Origin: an uncultured Anaerolineae bacterium
GTDB lineage: Bacteria; Chloroflexota; Anaerolineae; J036; Brachytrichaceae
Direction of reading: 5' to 3'
Assembly: GCA_937959265.1 (NCBI GenBank)
Contig: CALGMA010000024.1
Coordinates: forward strand, 1-43,436
Length of the DNA stretch: 43,436 bases
In this document: positions 38,774-43,436 of the stretch, one piece after another
Layout: each line of letters starts with the position of its first letter
Numbering within the stretch: position 1 is the first letter of the stretch
Translations under genes and position numbers: made by a program
Notes under the pieces: model-generated
Database searches by the model: none
The model's input: the letters and a program-made list of their open reading frames with translations, nothing else
Told to the model about the DNA's origin: nothing

Positions 38774-41473
38774 GTGAGCGAAATCAACACCAGCGCGGAC
38801 AACGACGGCGTCCTCCCCCCATCCGAGGCGAACGCCGGGATCATCGAGCCGGCTGCGTCCATCGGCCGGATTCGTGAGACCGATATTGATCGCGAGATGC
38901 GCAGCGCGTACCTCGATTACGCGATGAGCGTGATCGTGTCGCGCGCGCTGCCCGATGCGCGCGACGGCTTGAAGCCGGTGCAACGACGCATTCTTTATGT
39001 GATGTACGACACCGGCGCGCGCGCGACGGCGCCTTATCGCAAGAGCGCGCGCGTGGTCGGCGACGTGCTCGGCAAGTATCACCCCCACGGCGACAGCAGC
39101 GTGTATGAAGCGCTGGCCCGCATGGCGCAGGACTTCTCCATCCGCTACACGCTGATAGACGGACAGGGCAACTTCGGCAGCGTGGATGGCGATCCGCCGG
39201 CGGCCATGCGCTACACCGAGGCGCGCCTCTCGCGCATCGCCGAAGAGCTGCTGGCCGACCTGGACAAGGATACGGTGGACTGGATGGACAACTTCGATGG
39301 CACGCTGCAAGAACCCAGTGTGCTGCCATCGGCGTTGCCCAATCTGCTGCTGAACGGCGCGACCGGCATCGCCGTCGGCATGGCCACCAACATCCCGCCG
39401 CATAACCTGTCTGAGTTGTGCCAGGCTGTCGGCTATCTGGTGGACAACTGGGATCGCCTGGACGACGTGTCGGTGGAAGACCTGATGCGAATCGTGCCCG
39501 GGCCGGACTTTCCCACCGGCGGATTGATCATCGGGCGCGAGGGCATCGCCGCCGCCTACGCCACCGGCCACGGCCGGCTGGTGATGCGCGGCGTGGCTGC
39601 CATCGAGGAAATGCGCGGCGGCCGGCACCAAATTCTCATCACCGAGCTGCCCTACCAGGTGAACAAGTCTGCGCTCATCGAGCGCATCGCCGATTTGGTG
39701 CGCGATGGGCGCATCGAGGAGATCAGCGACATCCGCGATGAGAGCGACCGGCGGGGCATGCGCATCGTCATCGAGCTGCGGCGCGGGGCGCAACCGACGC
39801 GCGTGCTGAACCGACTCTACAAATACACCGCGTTGCAGAGCACCTTTGGCGTGCAGACGTTGGCGCTGGTGACCGACGAAAACGGCCGATTGCAGCCGCG
39901 TTTGCTCAGCCTGAAACGCGCGCTGGTCATTTTCATCGAGCACCGGCGCGAGGTCATCCGGCGGCGCAGCGAGTTCGACTTGGCCAGGACCAAAGCGCGC
40001 GCCCACATCCTGGAAGGTCTACGCATCGCGCTGAACTTCCTCGACGAAGTCATTCGCATCATCCGCAATGCGCCGGACGCCGAGACCGCCAAAACGCAGT
40101 TGATTGCGCAGCTTACGCTCACCGAGGCGCAGGCGCAGGCGATTCTAGACATGCAATTGCGCCGGTTGGCCGCCCTGGAGCGCCAGAAAATCGAGGACGA
40201 GTATCAGGAATGCCTGCGCACCATCGCCTACCTTGAGGATTTGCTGGCCAACCCCGTCAAGATCCTCGCGCTCATCAAAGAGGATTCGCTCAAGCTGGCC
40301 GAGAAGTACGGCGATGCGCGCCGCACGCGCATCGCGCTTGACGCGCGCGAGGACTTCGACGATGAGGAGCTGATCCCCGATAAGAGCGTGCTCATCTCGC
40401 TCACCGAGAAAGGCTACATCAAGCGGACGCCGGTCGAGGCCTACCGCGCCCAAAATCGCGGCGGTCGCGGCGTGAGCGGGATGACCACCAAGGAGGAAGA
40501 TGAGGTGATCTTCCTCTTCAACGCCCGCACGCACGACACGGTGTTGTTCTTCACCGACCGCGGCAAGGTCTATGCGCTCAAGGCGCACCAGATTCCCGAA
40601 GCCGACCGCGCTGCGAAGGGCGCTTATTTGGCTAACCTGATTGCGCTGAGCGAACGCGAGAGAGTCACCGCCGCGTTGCCCATCTCAAAGCAAAGCATGG
40701 CGCTGGTGAGGTCTGGCCAGGGCGATGAAGACGAGGACGCTGAAGCCAACGGCAACGGGGAAGGCGCGCCGTTGATGGATGTCGGCGAGGAGAACGGCAA
40801 CCCCGGCATTGACGCGGATGATGAATCTGTGACGGTTGTTCACTCTTCCAACGGCCAGGCGTCGCCGACGATCGCCATGTGCACGCGCATGGGCAAGATC
40901 AAGCGCGTGGATCTCAGCGCGTTCGCCAGCATCCGCAGCAGCGGCCTGATTTGCATGTCGCTGACCGAGGGCGATGAGTTGAGCTACGTGCGCCTGACGT
41001 CCGGCGACGGCGAGTTGATGCTGGTCACAGCACAAGGGCAGGCGCTTCGTTTCAGCGAGCGGCTGGTGCGCCGGATGGGACGCGCCGCCGGCGGCGTGCG
41101 CGCGATGCGCTTCAAGAAGCCGGGCGACTTCATCGCCGGTATGGAGGTCGTCGAGCCAGGTGGTTACCTGCTCACCGTCACCGCGCGCGGCTACGGCAAA
41201 TGCACCCCCCTGGACGAATACAACCCTAAAGGTCGCGGCGGCAGCGGCATGCGCACGATGAGCAGCGCGCTGGACGTGACCGGCGAGTTGGTGGCGGCGC
41301 GCGTGGTGCAGCCCGAAGACCAAATCACCATCATCAGCGCCAACGGCGTGGTGTTGCGACAGCGCGTCAGCGACATTCCCAAGACCGGCCGCGCCACGCG
41401 CGGCTCACGGCTGATCAACCTGCGCGAGGGCGACGCTGTGGCCAGCGTCGCGCGCCTGGCGCACGTGGATTAA
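38774..41473 (+). CDS. gyrA: DNA gyrase subunit A
   Basis: This 899-residue subunit cuts and reseals DNA in the gyrase A2B2 complex. The catalytic Tyr is Y147 in [10 protein letters not shown]. The quinolone pocket is [19 protein letters not shown]; the equivalents of E. coli S83, A84 and D87 are S108, S109 and E112. A GyrA box, [10 protein letters not shown], lies in the C-terminal wrapping domain, which favours gyrase over topoisomerase IV. An N-terminal extension of about 30 residues precedes the conserved start. Residues 646-695 are an acidic insert ([16 protein letters not shown]) between C-terminal blades. The start is GTG. Confidence 0.97.
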   Translation: MSEINTSADNDGVLPPSEANAGIIEPAASIGRIRETDIDREMRSAYLDYAMSVIVSRALPDARDGLKPVQRRILYVMYDTGARATAPYRKSARVVGDVLGKYHPHGDSSVYEALARMAQDFSIRYTLIDGQGNFGSVDGDPPAAMRYTEARLSRIAEELLADLDKDTVDWMDNFDGTLQEPSVLPSALPNLLLNGATGIAVGMATNIPPHNLSELCQAVGYLVDNWDRLDDVSVEDLMRIVPGPDFPTGGLIIGREGIAAAYATGHGRLVMRGVAAIEEMRGGRHQILITELPYQVNKSALIERIADLVRDGRIEEISDIRDESDRRGMRIVIELRRGAQPTRVLNRLYKYTALQSTFGVQTLALVTDENGRLQPRLLSLKRALVIFIEHRREVIRRRSEFDLARTKARAHILEGLRIALNFLDEVIRIIRNAPDAETAKTQLIAQLTLTEAQAQAILDMQLRRLAALERQKIEDEYQECLRTIAYLEDLLANPVKILALIKEDSLKLAEKYGDARRTRIALDAREDFDDEELIPDKSVLISLTEKGYIKRTPVEAYRAQNRGGRGVSGMTTKEEDEVIFLFNARTHDTVLFFTDRGKVYALKAHQIPEADRAAKGAYLANLIALSERERVTAALPISKQSMALVRSGQGDEDEDAEANGNGEGAPLMDVGEENGNPGIDADDESVTVVHSSNGQASPTIAMCTRMGKIKRVDLSAFASIRSSGLICMSLTEGDELSYVRLTSGDGELMLVTAQGQALRFSERLVRRMGRAAGGVRAMRFKKPGDFIAGMEVVEPGGYLLTVTARGYGKCTPLDEYNPKGRGGSGMRTMSSALDVTGELVAARVVQPEDQITIISANGVVLRQRVSDIPKTGRATRGSRLINLREGDAVASVARLAHVD

Positions 41474-41551
41474 GCCGTCTGTCAGGTTAACGGGCCGGCG
41501 CGCTGACCTTGTGCGCGAATTCAGAAGGATAATAGCACGCTCAACAAGCGC

Positions 41552-42970
41552 ATGACTCAACAACGCGCGGCCTCGCACCTATTGGCCTTTTTGCCGCAAC
41601 TCGATCCGCAGGCATTGGCCGAGACGTTGGTGGCCTTCGCCAACAGCGATGGCGGCACCATTGTGCTCGGCTATGATGAACGCGGCCGTCCGTCCGGATC
41701 AACGACGCCGGAGGATATCGAGGCCGTGTTGCGCCAAGCGGCCGCCTTGACCTCACCGCCCGTGCGCGCCACGTTGGAAGACGCCGGCGGCGAAGGCAGC
41801 CCCCAGTTAATCGTGCGCGTGCCGCGCAGCGTGGATTTGCATTCGCTGAAGGATGGCCGGGTATTTGTGCGCGTCGCCGGCGAAAACCGCGCGCTTGCCG
41901 GTGATGAAATTCGCAACCTCACCCAAAGCAAGTCCGCGGGCGACTACGAAATCGAGGTCATCCCCGGCGCAACGCTGGCTGACTTCGAGGATGACGTGGT
42001 GGCCGAGTACATTGCCAAGCGCGAGCTGCGCACCCGGCGCAAAATTGAGCTGCCCGGACGCGATGCGTTGAATGCCGCACCGCTGCTGAAGGACATCGGC
42101 GCGCTAGGCTCACATGGCCAACCGACCGTAGCCGGCATGTTGCTATTTGGCAAAAATCCCCAGGCCTTCCTGCCCCAGAGCGGCGTGGTGTTCGTCAAGT
42201 TCCCCGGCGTGGAGCCGCGCGGCGAGGGTGGGCGCGTGGGCTACGGCCGGCGCGAGGAGATCAACGGCCCGCTCGCGCGGGTGATTGAGCGCGCTTGGCA
42301 GGTGATCCTAGAAGAGATGCGCGTCGGCGCCATCGTTAAAGGGCTGGAACGCGAAGAGGTGCTGGAGTACCCGGAGTTCGCCGTGCGCGAGGCGCTGGTG
42401 AACGCGGTATGCCATCGCGACTATCGCCTGCGCGGCCGGCGCATCGAGGTGCGCAAATTCGCCGATCGCTTGGAGATCATCTCGCCGGGCGGATTGGCCG
42501 GCTATATCACGCTCGACAACATCATCGAGGAACATTTCTCGCGCAACCCGCGCCTGGTGCAGGGCCTGTTCCAATGGGGCTACATCGAGGAACTAGGGTT
42601 GGGGATCGATCGGATGATCGAGGACATGGTGGCCGCCGGCCACCCCGCGCCCAAGTTCAACGCCACGGCCTACAGCTTCACCGTGACCTTATCCAATGTG
42701 CGCGAGCGGCGCGCGACGCACAACATCACTCTGCTGCCCACCGCTGCAGCGGACGGCGCAGCGCTGCCGCCCGGGCTGACCGTGAACGAACGCCAGGCGC
42801 GCGCCTTGCAATACGTGCGCGAGCATGGCCGCATCACCAACCGCGACTTTCAAGTGCTCTGCCCGAACGTCACACCCGAAACGCTGCGCATTGACTTGGC
42901 CGACCTGGTGGACAAGGGCGTGCTGATGCGGGTGGGTGAGAAGAAAGGCACCTACTACATCCTGAAGTGA
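41552..42970 (+). CDS. AlbA-type ATP-binding transcriptional regulator
   Basis: This 472-residue protein has an N-terminal AlbA_2/Schlafen-like domain (about residues 20-130), with VAFANSDGGTIVLGYDERG. A GHKL-type ATP-binding HATPase_c_4 domain follows at about 270-365, including FAVREALVNAVCHRDYRLRG, IISPGGL, NPRLVQGLFQWGYIEELGLGIDRM. The C-terminus is a winged helix (about 410-472) containing GRITNRDFQVLCPNVTPETLRIDLADLVDKG. Proteins of this class are putative DNA-binding regulators or helicase-related factors; their targets are largely unknown. It lies 78 bp after gyrA. A GATAAT at 41528-41533 may be its -10. Confidence 0.88.
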   Translation: MTQQRAASHLLAFLPQLDPQALAETLVAFANSDGGTIVLGYDERGRPSGSTTPEDIEAVLRQAAALTSPPVRATLEDAGGEGSPQLIVRVPRSVDLHSLKDGRVFVRVAGENRALAGDEIRNLTQSKSAGDYEIEVIPGATLADFEDDVVAEYIAKRELRTRRKIELPGRDALNAAPLLKDIGALGSHGQPTVAGMLLFGKNPQAFLPQSGVVFVKFPGVEPRGEGGRVGYGRREEINGPLARVIERAWQVILEEMRVGAIVKGLEREEVLEYPEFAVREALVNAVCHRDYRLRGRRIEVRKFADRLEIISPGGLAGYITLDNIIEEHFSRNPRLVQGLFQWGYIEELGLGIDRMIEDMVAAGHPAPKFNATAYSFTVTLSNVRERRATHNITLLPTAAADGAALPPGLTVNERQARALQYVREHGRITNRDFQVLCPNVTPETLRIDLADLVDKGVLMRVGEKKGTYYILK

Positions 42971-43000
42971 TGCAGCGTCAGGAAGCCCCGACGCTGCATC
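42969..43000. terminator. Hairpin between convergent genes
   Basis: GATGCAGCGTC (42969-42979) pairs perfectly with GACGCTGCATC (42990-43000) around a 10-nt loop. It starts on the stop codon of the AlbA-type gene and lies 50 bp beyond the permease stop. No T-run follows in either direction, so termination efficiency is unknown. Confidence 0.55.
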
Positions 43001-43049
43001 GCATTGATGCGCGAAGGCGCGGGCTGCGCCTGCTGATGCGCCTCGCGCC

Positions 43050-43436
43050 TTATCGCAGCACCCAGTTGAACAGATAACCGGTGAAGATGATGCCGGTTGC
43101 CACCACGGCGACGAACGTGGCCAACAAGCGCGGCTTGAGCACGCGGCGCAGGATAATCATCTCCGGCAGACTCAGCCCGACGACGGCCATCATGAACGCC
43201 AGCACAGCGCCCAAAGCCGCGCCCTTGCTGACCAGCGCCTGAGCGACGGGCACGATGCCGGCGGCGTTCGAGTAGAGCGGCACGCCCAGCAACACACCGG
43301 CCGGCACCGACCACCACGCCTCTCGCCCTAGGATGCCGGCGAGCGCGTCCTGCGGCACAAAGCCATGAATCCCGGCGCCGATGCCGATGCCGACGACGAT
43401 GAACGGCCACACTTTGCCGACGATGTCGCGGGTGGT
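43050..43436 (-). CDS. YraQ/ArsP-type predicted permease (5' end outside window)
   Basis: The visible 128 residues are the C-terminal half of a YraQ/ArsP-like permease (PF03773 family). Typical features are GVPLYSNAAGIVPVAQAL with the conserved proline, GAALGAVLAFMMAVVGLSLPEM and the end YLFNWVLR. About four membrane helices are present. The reading frame is open to the window edge; the GTG at 43412 is internal and not a true start. Some relatives export arsenic compounds, others have unknown substrates. No arsenic genes are in the window. Confidence 0.88.
   Translation of the reverse strand, partial: TTRDIVGKVWPFIVVGIGIGAGIHGFVPQDALAGILGREAWWSVPAGVLLGVPLYSNAAGIVPVAQALVSKGAALGAVLAFMMAVVGLSLPEMIILRRVLKPRLLATFVAVVATGIIFTGYLFNWVLR

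Noticed and set aside
38609..40006. 465-residue open frame antisense to gyrA
   Set aside because: It lies wholly opposite a conserved gene, is full of His/Arg/Gln/Ala-rich low-complexity text and shows no domain pattern. It is a by-product of high-GC codon use.

Overview
The window is compact, GC-rich bacterial chromosome. Neighbouring genes overlap by a few bases or sit within about 10 bp of each other, and several genes seem to start with little or no leader. The gene families suggest Chloroflexota, probably an Anaerolineae-like lineage. The clues are a Thr/Pro-rich SH3 surface protein, a DUF2089 regulator with LiaX/YvlB-like proteins, an SdrD-type plus fasciclin protein, and CysO/MoeZ/Mec/CysM-type sulfur genes. 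This placement is inferred from gene content; no rRNA or phylogeny was available. No phage, complete insertion sequence, plasmid gene or CRISPR array is visible.

Layout. 1-1.44 kb: a truncated membrane protein and a PfkB-family protein lacking its catalytic Asp, then tRNA-Val(CAC) and the first copy of a dispersed palindromic repeat. 1.8-7.7 kb: leftward GT4 glycosyltransferase, tRNA-dihydrouridine synthase, small membrane protein, GT2 glycosyltransferase and a large GT-C-type membrane protein. 7.8-11.5 kb: an amidohydrolase (MtaD-like), an anchored SH3 protein, lysA with an in-frame 9-bp minisatellite, and a DUF3592-like protein. 11.5-16.3 kb: a fused CysO-MoeB-rhodanese protein, a serine hydrolase, a JAMM peptidase, CysM and a DUF402-CinA fusion. 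This looks like a thiocarboxylate-dependent cysteine pathway with an unusual fused carrier. 16.4-17.6 kb: a DUF4397 exported protein and Tag glycosylase.

17.7-22.4 kb: a rightward operon behind an AT-rich promoter encodes a DUF2089 regulator, a VGGD-repeat protein, a membrane protein, an MFS exporter, a LiaX/YvlB-like protein and a small membrane protein. Three of these share one ~30-residue helical module. 22.5-26.4 kb: leftward SMP-30 protein, M81 peptidase, FmdB zinc ribbon and P1 (DmpA) peptidase. 26.5-27.2 kb: a gene graveyard with remnants of a P-type cation ATPase and of a paralogue of the VGGD-repeat protein. 27.3-28.2 kb: a secreted SdrD/fasciclin protein with a clear terminator.

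28.3-32.8 kb: a leftward pstSCAB phosphate uptake operon with three 11-bp-spaced PHO-like boxes, a strong pstS-pstC hairpin and a PstA with a large extra segment. 32.9-35.3 kb: glutamine-dependent NAD synthetase and a minimal zincin. 35.4-38.5 kb: two SDR dehydrogenases flanking an FGGY kinase, probably sugar or sugar-acid catabolism. 38.5-43.4 kb: the second repeat copy, gyrA, an AlbA-type ATP-binding regulator, a hairpin and the end of a YraQ/ArsP-type permease.
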